A stretch of 64,000 bases of DNA from Pseudomonas fluorescens (lineage in GTDB: Bacteria; Pseudomonadota; Gammaproteobacteria; Pseudomonadales; Pseudomonadaceae). Shown here piece after piece: positions 17,561 to 26,392 of this stretch. Location: contig NZ_CABVHK010000001.1 of NCBI RefSeq assembly GCF_902497785.1, positions 62,001 through 126,000 on the forward strand, in the 5' to 3' direction. The position numbers and the translations under genes were made by a program. The stretch's first letter is position 1. Each line of letters starts with the position of its first letter. The notes below the pieces were generated by a model. The model saw nothing but the letters and a program-made list of their open reading frames with translations, was not told the DNA's origin and made no database searches.

Positions 17561-18743
17561 GTCCACCGCGTTTGCCACGCAGTTGGCGCAGCTCATTCAG
17601 GCACGCTTGTGCGAGGGCAGACGCGGGTTCGCCCTGTTGTCGAGATGGCCGCGAGGGAGCGGGTGGAGGTGATTCTGCAATGGGTGAAGGTTCGGCCTGA
17701 CCTGCCCAAGGACGAAAGTCACCTTTCAGTGCGCGCTGGATCAGGCCCATCAGATACGCCGCTGGCTTGCGGATTCCACCGGCCGCACAACGTGCTCCCG
17801 CTTCGTTGAGCACCGCCTGCCGATCCGCTGGTTTGAGTTTGTTCAGCGCCACGGCGACGGCCTGACGCTCGCTTGGGCTCAGGTGCAGCGCAGCGGGCCA
17901 GTGCAGGTTATCCACCGCTGCGGTCGCGCGCGGTACTGTACAAATACTTTCTTTTAATACAGTACAGGCGGCGTTCGGATTCCGAACGGTGTCTGAAACA
18001 TTGACGTTCAGGCCCGGTTCGGAATCCGAACGAGGGCCTGCACGATTCCGAACGCGGTGATCTTCCTCCCGTTCGGAATCGTGGAAGGCATCAACGGCTG
18101 GCTGATCCAATCCTTGCTGCGTCCAGTGTTCGCCCCAGCTGTCGAGCCGCGTCGGTAACCGATCACGATCGATATTCGTGTCCTGGCGGACTTCCTCCAC
18201 AACGTGCTGAGCGACAATACGCACCGCCTTCGTCGCATGACCGAGGGCATGCCCGACCAGCGCCAGGTAATCCTGATCCAGTTCCATGGCTTCGGCGGGG
18301 GTTAACGGCTCATCGTGCAGAACATACAGAAAACCTTGAAGACGTCCGCTGAGCTGATCGCGTCCGCGACTCACCAAACTGAGCCAGCGCGTCAACCTGA
18401 GCATCGTCAACACCCGAGCAATGGTTTCACGGGAGGCTGACGCACCGTAGGGCACGCTCGACAGGTAAGGCTGCAAATCCTCATAGCGCGGCGTGACCAC
18501 GCCCTGGCCTTGCAGCATGAGTCGAAACACCTGCCAGGCATTGCGTTCCAACGGCGTCAACCGACTATCCAACAGCAGCCGACGTGGCACGACTTCGTGA
18601 GATTGGCCACTGAATAGAAAGCCAGCTTGCAGGGCCTGGTTGGAGGGTTGTTCAGTGGTAGGGCGTACGGGCCAGCGTTCACTCAGATGCTGGGTGCATT
18701 GCTGCAGGACACGCTGCCAACGACTGGAAGGGGCTGTGTTCAT
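17553..18743 (-). CDS. STY4528-family-like island replication protein
   Basis: 396 residues from MNTAPSSRWQRVLQQCTQHL. The N-terminal part (FSGQSHEVVPRRLLLDSRLTPLERNAWQVFRLMLQGQGVVTPRYEDLQPYLSSVPYGASASRETIARVLTMLRLTRWLSLV) resembles a winged-helix replication initiator. This gene type lies between DUF2857 and TIGR03761 in pathogenicity islands and ICEs. Its ATG overlaps the DUF2857 stop (ATGA). The C-terminal part is proline/glutamine rich. Assignment rests on context plus the DNA-binding-like N-terminus; direct proof of replication function is lacking. Confidence 0.72.
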   Translation of the reverse strand: MNTAPSSRWQRVLQQCTQHLSERWPVRPTTEQPSNQALQAGFLFSGQSHEVVPRRLLLDSRLTPLERNAWQVFRLMLQGQGVVTPRYEDLQPYLSSVPYGASASRETIARVLTMLRLTRWLSLVSRGRDQLSGRLQGFLYVLHDEPLTPAEAMELDQDYLALVGHALGHATKAVRIVAQHVVEEVRQDTNIDRDRLPTRLDSWGEHWTQQGLDQPAVDAFHDSEREEDHRVRNRAGPRSDSEPGLNVNVSDTVRNPNAACTVLKESICTVPRATAAVDNLHWPAALHLSPSERQAVAVALNKLKPADRQAVLNEAGARCAAGGIRKPAAYLMGLIQRALKGDFRPWAGQAEPSPIAESPPPAPSRPSRQQGEPASALAQACLNELRQLRGKRGGPQ

Positions 18744-19288
18744 GTGCCGTTGCTGTACTGGTCGATTTGTTGCCAGACGATGGTCAAGCTGACTTGTTGC
18801 TCCTCCGCCAGCATCATCATGGCGTCGAGCTGGTCCTCGGTACTGTCCTGAGCGCGTAGTTGGCACCAACGCTGCCAGAGCGCATGCTCCTGCGCCTCGC
18901 TCAAATTCTGAGGGCGACCTTTTCGGGTTTCTATCTTGAGCAGACGTCGACGCAGGGCGGTTTCCGAATGCGCCAAGCCAAAGCATTGGTACATGATGGT
19001 GCTGCTGGCGCCGAGCTTGAGCGCGCGGTTGATCAAGCGCTCGTTCTGCTCGTCACGTTCGGCTTGCTCGATCAACCGATGCAGCACCGGCGAGTCAATC
19101 TTGATCTCAACCCAGGGGATGGTTGCATGGGCCAGGCGCGACAACGTAGTGGGCGGTAAGGATTGCAACAGGTAGATGTCGTCCTCACCCAGTCCGAGTG
19201 CCTTGCAGCGCTGCAGGTTACCCTGGCGCAGCTCATGCAGTATCTGGGTCAGCATGGCCTGGTTGAGCACATTGAAGGACAGGTTCAT
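18740..19288 (-). CDS. DUF2857 family ICE protein
   Basis: 182 residues, MNLSFNVLNQAMLTQILHELRQGNLQRCKALGLGEDDIYLLQSLPP. It contains a central LIEQAERDEQNERLINRALKLGASSTIMYQCFGLAHSE and an RRRLLKIETRKGRPQNLSEAQEHALWQRWCQL segment typical of the family. The latter part looks like a helix-turn-helix. It lies between ParB (overlap of four bases) and the replication-type protein. Probably a regulator of element maintenance; role unproven. Confidence 0.82.
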   Translation of the reverse strand: MNLSFNVLNQAMLTQILHELRQGNLQRCKALGLGEDDIYLLQSLPPTTLSRLAHATIPWVEIKIDSPVLHRLIEQAERDEQNERLINRALKLGASSTIMYQCFGLAHSETALRRRLLKIETRKGRPQNLSEAQEHALWQRWCQLRAQDSTEDQLDAMMMLAEEQQVSLTIVWQQIDQYSNGT

Positions 19289-20871
19289 GGCAGCTCCTTC
19301 GGTGAGCTATCTTCAGGGGGAATCGTTAAGTCGATCAGACGCCGGGCCAGGCGGATCAGGCGATACAGTTTGATTAACAGCCTGTCGGGCAGCCGCTCCA
19401 GTCCCACGTCCACGGCGGGACGATTTGTGAGCGGGAGTTGATAGATCCCCAGCAACAATTGGCCGAACAGCGCTGACGGCAGTTGCTTACGATCTTCCCA
19501 GTTGACGTCGTCTTGAGCGCGCAGCAGGGCCATGAGCAGTAGGTGAACGCCGGTTGCGTGAGGCGCTGCAAGATCAACTCGCTCGATGTTCAGGGCGAAG
19601 CCCAAGCCAAGCGGCTGACCGATGATGCTCTCGGGGTATCCGGCATAGGCCGCCATTTCTCGCGCCAGTCCGGCAATGGCTAAACGCAGTTGTTCGGGTG
19701 TATCCAGCGTTGGTGTGATCGTCCAGAGGTCGTCGATTGGGCAGGTTTCGACTGGAGACGTCGCTTTGGTGGCTATCTCGCGATCGATTTGCTCACGAAT
19801 CTGTTGAACGCGTGATCGAGGATTGACCGCTGGTGAAACATTTGTTTCGGGTTCTGCGAGCAGTTCTTCTGAAACTGACTCTATCCTGCTCTCGACCTGG
19901 GTTGATTGTGATTCAGTGTCGGAGGAGGGCGGTTCTGCCGCGGCTTCATGTTCGCTTGGCGAATAGATGTTCTCTGAGGGCCTGGTAGTGACAGCCCCAG
20001 GCGTGGATACGACCCGTTGGGTATCGCTCAGCTCCAGGGCCAGCATACGGTAGGACTGTCCGAGCAAGCGGCTCATGCGTTCGAGTAATTCATCCTGGAT
20101 CTTCTCAAGATCAAAGGATTCAGGATCGCAATCGAAGTAACCCATGGATTCCAGCCAGAACTCTGCAAATGCAACTGTGGCAGTTGGATAACGGTTCCAG
20201 ATTCGCTCAGCCTGACTACGTAGACCGATCAGACGCTCTATCTGAGGCTTACCCAACCCGGCATACAGAGTTTGTGGAATGGCGGGTAATAAGTGTTCGA
20301 GGGTGTCCAGCATCCGGCTGATGTGCGACTGTGAAATCGGATAGCCCCCAGCGGCAAGACGTCGAGCCAGCTCCCGTTGTGAGAGCTGTGGGCCATCCGA
20401 TTCAAGCATGGTTTTGAGTTTGGCTACCGCCAGAGCCCGTTCGATGAACGTGAGTTGGCCGTGCAGATCGCTTTCCGCCAAATGGCCGAGTAGGGCGTTG
20501 GTTTCATTGCTCCAAGGTCGGAACAGGCAGTGAATCCGAAAGAAACGCTCGTCGCGAGTTTCCTGCCACAGCTCGCCGAGAATCGCCAAGCGCGTATTAC
20601 CGCCGTTGCGGATGATGAAATAGGTTTCTCCCGGGCGACGGGTAATCGGCGGTGGTTGATCCAGCCCGCGTTCACGGATCGAAGCCTTGATATCGTCATA
20701 CAGCGGATTACGAATGAATCGAGGGTTGTGTTCGTAGGGCCGCAACTGCTCCAGAGTGACCAGCATAGGCGTGTCAGTAAGTGGATCGGATAGCCGCTCC
20801 AGTTCTGGACCTCGAGGGAAGTGGTCCTGGTGCAGCTTGTCGGTGATCTGCGCCTGACTGAGCTTCTTCAT
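19285..20871 (-). CDS. parB: ParB-like partition protein of the ICE (TIGR03764 type)
   Basis: 528 residues, longer than chromosomal ParB, as usual for PFGI-1-type elements. The ParB nuclease-like N-terminus contains LEQLRPYEHNPRFIRNPLYDDIKASIRERGLDQPPPITRRPGETYFIIRNGGNTRLAIL. A helix-turn-helix follows (LSQRELARRLAAGGYPISQSHISRMLDTLEHLLP). The rest is a linker rich in Ser/Glu and a C-terminal helical part. It cooperates with ParA (21181-22023) to keep the element stably inherited when excised. Intact. Confidence 0.92.
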   Translation of the reverse strand: MKKLSQAQITDKLHQDHFPRGPELERLSDPLTDTPMLVTLEQLRPYEHNPRFIRNPLYDDIKASIRERGLDQPPPITRRPGETYFIIRNGGNTRLAILGELWQETRDERFFRIHCLFRPWSNETNALLGHLAESDLHGQLTFIERALAVAKLKTMLESDGPQLSQRELARRLAAGGYPISQSHISRMLDTLEHLLPAIPQTLYAGLGKPQIERLIGLRSQAERIWNRYPTATVAFAEFWLESMGYFDCDPESFDLEKIQDELLERMSRLLGQSYRMLALELSDTQRVVSTPGAVTTRPSENIYSPSEHEAAAEPPSSDTESQSTQVESRIESVSEELLAEPETNVSPAVNPRSRVQQIREQIDREIATKATSPVETCPIDDLWTITPTLDTPEQLRLAIAGLAREMAAYAGYPESIIGQPLGLGFALNIERVDLAAPHATGVHLLLMALLRAQDDVNWEDRKQLPSALFGQLLLGIYQLPLTNRPAVDVGLERLPDRLLIKLYRLIRLARRLIDLTIPPEDSSPKELP

Positions 20872-20885
20872 CGGAACAACCTCAG

Positions 20886-21095
20886 TTAACGCCGGTTACG
20901 CAAATGGTCACCGACCTCGAACTTGACGATCTTGGCAGTCCCCGAACCTTCGAAATGTCTGGAAAGCTCTGCGAGGAGCCAACCCATGGCCGAGCGTCCA
21001 CCCTGCAGGCGAAAGACGACAGTGCAGTATTCATCGCCAGATGGGTGGTGTGGTCGAGTGAATGGTGGAGCGATGATGGGAAGTTGATCCAACAT
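20886..21095 (-). CDS. Small ICE protein between ParA and ParB
   Basis: 69 residues: MLDQLPIIAPPFTRPHHPSGDEYCTVVFRLQGGRSAMGWLLAELSRHFEGSGTAKIVKFEVGDHLRNRR. The start is chosen because AGGAG lies eight bases upstream. It ends 14 bases before parB, and the same position in related elements also holds a small gene. No domain recognised. Translation may be coupled to a 29-codon frame that links it to parA (see 21095-21184). Confidence 0.6.
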   Translation of the reverse strand: MLDQLPIIAPPFTRPHHPSGDEYCTVVFRLQGGRSAMGWLLAELSRHFEGSGTAKIVKFEVGDHLRNRR

Positions 21096-21184
21096 CAGAA
21101 GACTCCTTGCCAAACGCTGTTGGCTATAAGGTCGAGCAAACACAATGATTGGGCGAGAAGTGCCGGCATGGTGAATGGTGTCAT
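21095..21184 (-). CDS. Possible 29-codon linking ORF between parA and the next gene
   Basis: ATG (21184-21182) overlaps the parA stop as ATGA. The frame reads MTPFTMPALLAQSLCLLDLI and then ANSVWQGVF, and its TGA overlaps the next ATG as TGATG. This back-to-back overlap is the arrangement of a coupling or leader peptide, but there is no independent proof of translation. Confidence 0.3.
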   Translation of the reverse strand: MTPFTMPALLAQSLCLLDLIANSVWQGVF

Positions 21185-22023
21185 TTAACCTCCGTGCACC
21201 TGCCCACCCTAGAAATCGCTTCGCGCCATTCCGGAAACAACTCGATGGCCAGCGCTTGCATGGTTTCCATCGCGGATGGCGAGCGTCGTTCCCGTGACTG
21301 GCGTGTCTCGACTCGGTGGACCGGTAGGCCAAGGGAGGCGGCGTTGAGGTACGCCACTCGCTCCGGAATTGCGGTGTCTAGAACCGAGATGTTGTTAGCC
21401 CCTGCGAAGGTCTCGCGCAGGCCACGGATGATCATCCGGGTGTCCACTCGAATGGCATTCACCTGGTTCAGGAGCAGTCGTAAGGGTGGGGGTGGAATGC
21501 CCAGGTGGCGGAAAGGTTCGAGTTCGCTGAGTAGCTTCAAGGTGCCACGCTGCAGTTCGCGGGCGGCGAGCATTTCCGGGGTGATGGGAGAGAGGGCAAG
21601 GTCGGAGGCCAGGATGGCCATCTCCAGCAGCACGCTACGCGCACCTTGGGTGTCGATCAAAAGCAGGTCGTAACGGGCGCGGAAGTTGTCGAGCAGATTG
21701 CGTAGGCGTAATCGCCCGTCAGGGGCGTGCAGCAGCAAGGTACTCAGTCGACCTTGATCGTCGTTGGAGACGATCAGATCGAGCCCTGCAATCACTGTCC
21801 TGGAAATAATCTGGGCAGGCATAGCTAGGTTGAGTGCGATGAACTCGTACGCACCGACATCAGCCTTCTGGCTCAAGGCGTAATAGCTGGAGAGGGTGGG
21901 TTGGCTATCCAGATCCAGTAGCAGGACGCGTAGGCCTGCGTCAGCCAGTAGGCCGCCGAGATTGGCGGCTACTGTGGTTTTGCCCACCCCGCCTTTGGTG
22001 GAAACCACCGATACCACACGCAT
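21181..22023 (-). CDS. parA: ParA-family partition ATPase of the ICE
   Basis: 280-residue Walker-type ATPase. The deviant Walker A KGGVGKTTVAANLGG is at residues 11-25. Walker A' LLDLDSQPTLS follows, then Walker B LLLIDTQGARS at about residue 120. It acts with the ParB protein encoded 300 bases downstream. It starts four bases after the AlpA-type gene, so it belongs to the alpA-parA-parB maintenance operon. The C-terminus (LDTAIPERVAYLNAASLGLPVH) is family-typical; intact. Confidence 0.93.
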   Translation of the reverse strand: MRVVSVVSTKGGVGKTTVAANLGGLLADAGLRVLLLDLDSQPTLSSYYALSQKADVGAYEFIALNLAMPAQIISRTVIAGLDLIVSNDDQGRLSTLLLHAPDGRLRLRNLLDNFRARYDLLLIDTQGARSVLLEMAILASDLALSPITPEMLAARELQRGTLKLLSELEPFRHLGIPPPPLRLLLNQVNAIRVDTRMIIRGLRETFAGANNISVLDTAIPERVAYLNAASLGLPVHRVETRQSRERRSPSAMETMQALAIELFPEWREAISRVGRCTEVK

Positions 22024-22027
22024 GGCA

Positions 22028-22267
22028 TCAGGCCTGTTTGCCTAAGCGTTCAACGACCCACTGCTCGATTTCTAGCGAGTCCCAACCGACTGCCCGCAAT
22101 CCAATGCGTTTAGCCTGAGGGAATTTACCTTCCTTCATCAGGTTGTAGATGTGCGCGCGTTTGAAGCCGGTTTTTCGCTCCACCTCGTCACGTCGCATGA
22201 TGTGGCGTTCTACCTGCAGTTGAGGTGCTTCAACGATGGGTAAGGATTGGCTGGACATGCTGGTCAC
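22028..22267 (-). CDS. AlpA-family excisionase/regulator
   Basis: 79 residues with an AlpA/MerR-like winged helix: HIMRRDEVERKTGFKRAHIYNLMKEGKFPQAKRIGLRAVGWDSLEIEQWVVERLG. Such proteins act as excisionases or activate integrase expression in islands. It is first in the maintenance operon; the likely promoter lies in the AT-rich spacer at 22268-22373. With no integrase left in the element, an excision role is probably moot. Confidence 0.88.
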   Translation of the reverse strand: MTSMSSQSLPIVEAPQLQVERHIMRRDEVERKTGFKRAHIYNLMKEGKFPQAKRIGLRAVGWDSLEIEQWVVERLGKQA

Positions 22268-22373
22268 TCCTGGCGCCGATTGGCGCGTGGTGGGAAGTGA
22301 CCTGAATTGAATAGCAGAAGTGGGGGAGAGTCATTGCACTGCAATCAGAGGTATTGCAGTGCAATTGCTCCAC

Positions 22374-23126
22374 TCAGATACCTTTTTTGAGTATGCGATT
22401 GGCTGCGGCGAACTTTGCATCCAGCGTGCGTTTGCTCAGGCCAGGATCGTCTTTGCGATGAGCTGAGATGGAATTGACGATGGAGGATTGACTATCAAAT
22501 ACTGAGTGCGGTTTACCTGATGGCGAGTGTCCTAAGATTAGTTCAAGCAACGCCCCTATGACTTTCAGGTAGCCGATTTCACTGCGGTCACTGAGTTTAC
22601 TGTTGGACTTTAGTAACTGATGGATATTTTCTCTTTCCAACCCCATTGCCTCAAGCTCATCGAGTAGTTGTTGATAAGACGCTTCTATATTTTTTATCCG
22701 CAATTGCATTGCATCTCGGTCGGCTTGTAAGGCCAGATAGGTGCCAGGGCTGATAGCTCCTTGTTGGTTGAAGGACTGTTCGAAAAGAAAGCTTGGTCTT
22801 TGGTCAGGGTAGTAGCGCGCCATCCAAACTCTGAGGTCAGTATGGCGGATAGTTATCTGACTGCAATCGATGGGCGTGCCAATCGTGACCGACACGCCGA
22901 AGCAGCCATAGGCCAGGTCGCCATGGCGAATGGCATCTATAATTTTTTCGGTATTTGCCTGTAGGCACGGCCATTGGGGGAAGTATTTTGACAGGAGCGC
23001 AGGACTGTCCCAAGCCGATTCTAGTATTTGGGTTTCATGAGCCATGAGATTGCACCAGCGTATAGCTGCGTCAATGGGCCGATAAAAAATTTTTGCAAAA
23101 ACGTTGTAGCTGTCGGGTTCATACAT
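22374..23126 (-). CDS. Conserved ICE protein upstream of alpA, function unknown
   Basis: 250 residues: MYEPDSYNVFAKIFYRPIDAAIRWCNLMAHETQIL and so on. It shows a possible coiled segment (ALQADRDAMQLRIKNIEASYQQLLDELEAMGLERENIHQLLK) and a C-terminal VFDSQSSIVNSISAHRKDDPGLSKRTLDAKFAAANRILKKGI that looks DNA-binding. I recognise it as a recurring protein at the alpA end of PFGI-1-type elements but know no function. It marks the last ICE-like gene on this side. Confidence 0.7.
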   Translation of the reverse strand: MYEPDSYNVFAKIFYRPIDAAIRWCNLMAHETQILESAWDSPALLSKYFPQWPCLQANTEKIIDAIRHGDLAYGCFGVSVTIGTPIDCSQITIRHTDLRVWMARYYPDQRPSFLFEQSFNQQGAISPGTYLALQADRDAMQLRIKNIEASYQQLLDELEAMGLERENIHQLLKSNSKLSDRSEIGYLKVIGALLELILGHSPSGKPHSVFDSQSSIVNSISAHRKDDPGLSKRTLDAKFAAANRILKKGI

Positions 23127-23374
23127 AGGAGCAGCCTCATATTCGAGGGAGCAGATCCGCTAACTACGTTTTTATGGCCTTTACTAGCTGGGCTTCCGTG
23201 CGGCAACTGTCCCTTGATTCGGTTTTATTTGTTGGTAAATCGATATCCTTTTTTTCGTGAGAGATCCGAGCATTAAGCACCTAATGCACTCTGGTTATCG
23301 AGTTCTTACGCTTGTTTCAATTGACGATTTAGACGCACAGCACCACGGTGCTTCTCCCAATAACCTATGCATCG

Positions 23375-24862
23375 CTAGACTTTGAAAGAGCTTATTCTGT
23401 GGTGCAGCAACTGACTTTGCTTATTCAGGAGTCGTGCTCCATCAGCCAGGTCATTGACATAGTGGGAGACTCCATCACTCAGTCGGTGAATGGTGATGAT
23501 ATTTTCGTTCACCGTTTCCGCGACAGTACTCTGCTCCTGAGCAGCCAAAGCAATGTGTTGGTTCATTTCATTGATGCCCTGAATGTTTTCGCTGATTCGC
23601 GTCAGGAACTCACCGACTTGCCGTGAGGTGCCCACCGCATCCTGCAGCGCATTCTGGCAACCCTCCATGGCTTCTCGTGCCTGATGCGCTGCGCCCTGTA
23701 ACTGGGTGACAATATTTTCAATGACTTCGGTCGACTGGCGGGTTTTTAGCGCCAGGGCACGGACTTCGTCAGCGACCACGGCAAATCCTCGTCCTTGCTC
23801 ACCGGCTCGTGCGGCTTCGATGGCGGCGTTCAGGGCGAGAAGGTTGGTCTGCTCGGCGATCCCGCGAATAGTGACCACCATCGCACCGATCCCCTCGCTG
23901 TCTCGCATCAAGTCACCCAGTTTCAGAGCGGTATGGGCTATCTGTGTCCCCAGGCGTTCGACCATTTGCTGGCTGGCGTCCATCATGGCGTTCCCTTCGC
24001 AGACATGGGCTGCCGACTCGCGTGTTTGTGCGCTAGTGCTCGAGGCGTGTCTGGCAACCTGGATGGCGGATCGAGCGAGTTGCTGCACGGAAGCGGCTAC
24101 GGATTCGACCTGCTGAACCTGCTGGGCGGTAGCGTGCGAGGTGTGACCAGTTGTTATGTCCATTTCACCGGCATGCTGATCGAGAGCGCTAGAGACGAGC
24201 CCGACATCCGCAATCAGGTTCGATAGCCGTTCAAGCACTAGGTTGAAGTTGCCAGCCAACTCACCAATTTCATCAGGGCAACTGGCATCTAGGCGTTTAC
24301 TCAAGTCAGCTTCACCTCGTGCTATCTGCGCCAGGCAAAGGCTGACCTCTTTGACTGGTCGCAGAATGTGACGCCGGGTCAATAGCCACACAGTCCCCAA
24401 GGTAGCGAGCAACAAAACTGCGGTGACTGCCAAGTTTTGCAGTAATACAGTTTTCAGGGTCGTTCTCAGCGCCTGGTTGTTGAACTCAATATCCAGCATA
24501 GCCAGCGCCTGACCATGATGCATTACCTGTGTGTTGAGCCGGAAGGAGACATTAGCCGCGTTTTTCTGACTGACAGAAGTTGAACGTTGCGTACGGGAAT
24601 CGCGCACCGTTAGTCCATTAACATCGGGGGCGCGCAACAGTTCATTCAGCAAGTTTTCGATCTGAGCCTGATTACCACTCGCGAGCGGTTCGCTTAGGGA
24701 TTGTGCCGCAAGCTCAAGTAACGTAGTGGCTTGCCTGAGTTGCTGTCTGCTCAACTCCCGAGACGTGAATTGATAGTTGAGCGTCGCGACAGCGAGTGAA
24801 ACGCAAAGCATGACCAGTGTGAGCGTCATCATCATTTTGCCTGCGAGCGAATATTGCATCAT
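23375..24862 (-). CDS. Methyl-accepting chemotaxis protein
   Basis: Membrane chemoreceptor of 495 residues. TM1 is at about residues 8-28 ([21 protein letters not shown]). A short periplasmic sensor of about 110 residues follows, then TM2 at about 140-160 ([17 protein letters not shown]). HAMP runs [30 protein letters not shown]. The cytoplasmic signalling hairpin contains [37 protein letters not shown]. There is no C-terminal CheR pentapeptide. It is a single gene between the ICE remnant and the catabolic region; the ligand may be a substrate of that region, but this is a guess. Confidence 0.92.
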   Translation of the reverse strand: MMQYSLAGKMMMTLTLVMLCVSLAVATLNYQFTSRELSRQQLRQATTLLELAAQSLSEPLASGNQAQIENLLNELLRAPDVNGLTVRDSRTQRSTSVSQKNAANVSFRLNTQVMHHGQALAMLDIEFNNQALRTTLKTVLLQNLAVTAVLLLATLGTVWLLTRRHILRPVKEVSLCLAQIARGEADLSKRLDASCPDEIGELAGNFNLVLERLSNLIADVGLVSSALDQHAGEMDITTGHTSHATAQQVQQVESVAASVQQLARSAIQVARHASSTSAQTRESAAHVCEGNAMMDASQQMVERLGTQIAHTALKLGDLMRDSEGIGAMVVTIRGIAEQTNLLALNAAIEAARAGEQGRGFAVVADEVRALALKTRQSTEVIENIVTQLQGAAHQAREAMEGCQNALQDAVGTSRQVGEFLTRISENIQGINEMNQHIALAAQEQSTVAETVNENIITIHRLSDGVSHYVNDLADGARLLNKQSQLLHHRISSFKV

Positions 24863-25297
24863 GGATCTCGTTTTATTGGCGTGGTCTTTCAGCAGAAACG
24901 ATGCAGGGTTAATTTCATCCTGATGCGACTCGCGGCATTGCGGAGTAGGCGAGATAATCGGCGAAACGCGGATCTGAAATTTGTGTAGAATTAAGCATTA
25001 CTGAGGTAGCACAAGTCATAGGCGATCTCGGTGTGAACGACGGATATGTTCTCGGTAGCGCTAATCTTCAGTGCAGCCGGACAAACGCAAAAGACACACG
25101 AACGGCTATTGTGCTCGGTAGGAGTTACCTGCAGATTGCCGTTCAGCTCGTTGAGGCCCACCTTCCATTTGTCGACCCACTTCCATATCCAATATTTATT
25201 TCGACGAACGGTTAACTTGGAAGCCAACGCGTCCGTGGCGGGGAAGAGTTGAGCGCCACCTCGACGTATCGCTACATCGAGGATAATGCTCTTGACC
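24863..25297. other. Intergenic region without a supported gene
   Basis: 435 bases between the chemoreceptor and the SphA-like gene. A 78-residue minus-strand frame (24991-25227, TTG start) is unsupported by any recognisable family or ribosome site. No repeat or RNA was recognised. Confidence 0.4.
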
Positions 25298-26296
25298 TCA
25301 AAAGGTGTGCGCGTAACGTACCTGCACGACGTAGTCGTTGCGTGCGCGGTTCTCTACTTCGGTCTCACGATAAGTGTTGAACCAGACACCATCACCATCG
25401 CCTACTTTCCAGAACACCCCAGGGCCAATCCCAAGCACTTTTTCGCGAGAGTCGGCGAGGCGGTGACCATTGACCTCATCATCACTTATTTGTTTGAAGT
25501 AATACCCATTGAGGCCAACTGAGACGTTGGGTATCACTTCATAGGAGGCAGTAAAGTTAATCCATGCCGCTTTGCCTGCCTGGGTATCACGCACAGGCTG
25601 ACCTTCGAACAGTTGCACTGAACTGCTGGCTGGGTCCTTGTTTTTAAAGTTTTGCAGATAGTGCAAGCGCCAGCTCACTTCCCAGCGGGGTGCGGGCATC
25701 CAGGTCGCCGCCCAGTAAGGATTGATCGAGTAGAAGTTAGATCCTTGGTTGAGGTCCTTGTGTTCATCGTATTTACCGACGGGTAACAACACATCCAGTG
25801 CCAGGCGCTGGACGAAAATAGGTCGTCCATGCTCATCGACAATAGGATCGAACTGCACCAGCGGGCCGGTGGTGACGTCGCCAACTCCAGTGGCGTTGTC
25901 CTTGAGTTGTGGACCGTTGCTACCAAAGTCACCGTCGAGTGAAACGATCGGCACAATGATGTTCCAGCCCAGGTGTGCGCCCGCGCCAATAGTGTTGGGC
26001 GAGTAATAGCTGAGTTGGTTGATCAGGCTGGTGACATTGATCTTCGGGTTATCAAAGTCTTTGATTTCCTTACCCGAGTTATTTCGAATCGAACTGGCGC
26101 TGGTGTACTTCAAGTATTGCTGGAACGAAAAGCCGGGCAGGCCGGCAAATCCATCGTAAAAACTGGTGCCTCCCAGATTGATCCCGTTCGGCTCCCCAAC
26201 GCTAGGCGGTGGAGGGCCGTTGGCGGCTACAGTTTCTAGGGACGAGAGAGTGGCGAGGACTAGCAAGGCTGGACAAATTTTTTTTATTGTGTTCAT
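25298..26296 (-). CDS. SphA / phenol MetA-degradation family outer-membrane protein
   Basis: 332 residues from MNTIKKICPALLVLATLSSLETVAANG, a signal peptide; upstream in-frame ATGs would put the signal behind a long polar leader. The mature part has alternating beta-strand patterns (YWAATWMPAPRWEVSWRLHYLQNF, VSVGLNGYYFKQISDDEVNG) and ends in aromatic VQVRYAHTF, typical of an outer-membrane barrel. Family members sit in operons for aromatic or hydrophobic compounds and probably help uptake. It lies downstream of an MpaB-type oxygenase on the same strand, likely co-transcribed. Confidence 0.82.
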   Translation of the reverse strand: MNTIKKICPALLVLATLSSLETVAANGPPPPSVGEPNGINLGGTSFYDGFAGLPGFSFQQYLKYTSASSIRNNSGKEIKDFDNPKINVTSLINQLSYYSPNTIGAGAHLGWNIIVPIVSLDGDFGSNGPQLKDNATGVGDVTTGPLVQFDPIVDEHGRPIFVQRLALDVLLPVGKYDEHKDLNQGSNFYSINPYWAATWMPAPRWEVSWRLHYLQNFKNKDPASSSVQLFEGQPVRDTQAGKAAWINFTASYEVIPNVSVGLNGYYFKQISDDEVNGHRLADSREKVLGIGPGVFWKVGDGDGVWFNTYRETEVENRARNDYVVQVRYAHTF

Positions 26297-26392
26297 CGTT
26301 GTTGGCTCTATTGTTATTTTTTTTGGCGCTATTTGGTAATTCCCAGAGTGCTTTTGCATCAAGCAATCTGGTACCAATGTGCTTTTGGCACA

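Larger units (their letters stand above)
4017..23126. mobile_element. Decayed PFGI-1-type integrative conjugative element beside tRNA-Pro
   Basis: The genes from 6.83 to 23.13 kb match, in identity and order, the transfer and partition modules of the PFGI-1/TIGR037xx family of Pseudomonas ICEs. The order is TIGR03755, TIGR03756, VirB4 ATPase TIGR03744, lipoprotein TIGR03751, TIGR03752, TIGR03749, then SSB, DUF3158, TIGR03761, replication protein, DUF2857, ParB, ParA, AlpA. Integrase, relaxase, TraD/TraG coupling protein, topoisomerase and pilus genes are missing, and three genes are cut at deletion junctions, so it cannot transfer by itself. Left boundary (tRNA-Pro) and right boundary are inferred; no flanking att repeat was found. 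Confidence 0.8.

Noticed and set aside
24991..25227. 78-residue minus-strand frame with TTG start
   Set aside because: No ribosome site, no recognised family, and unusual composition; kept only as intergenic.
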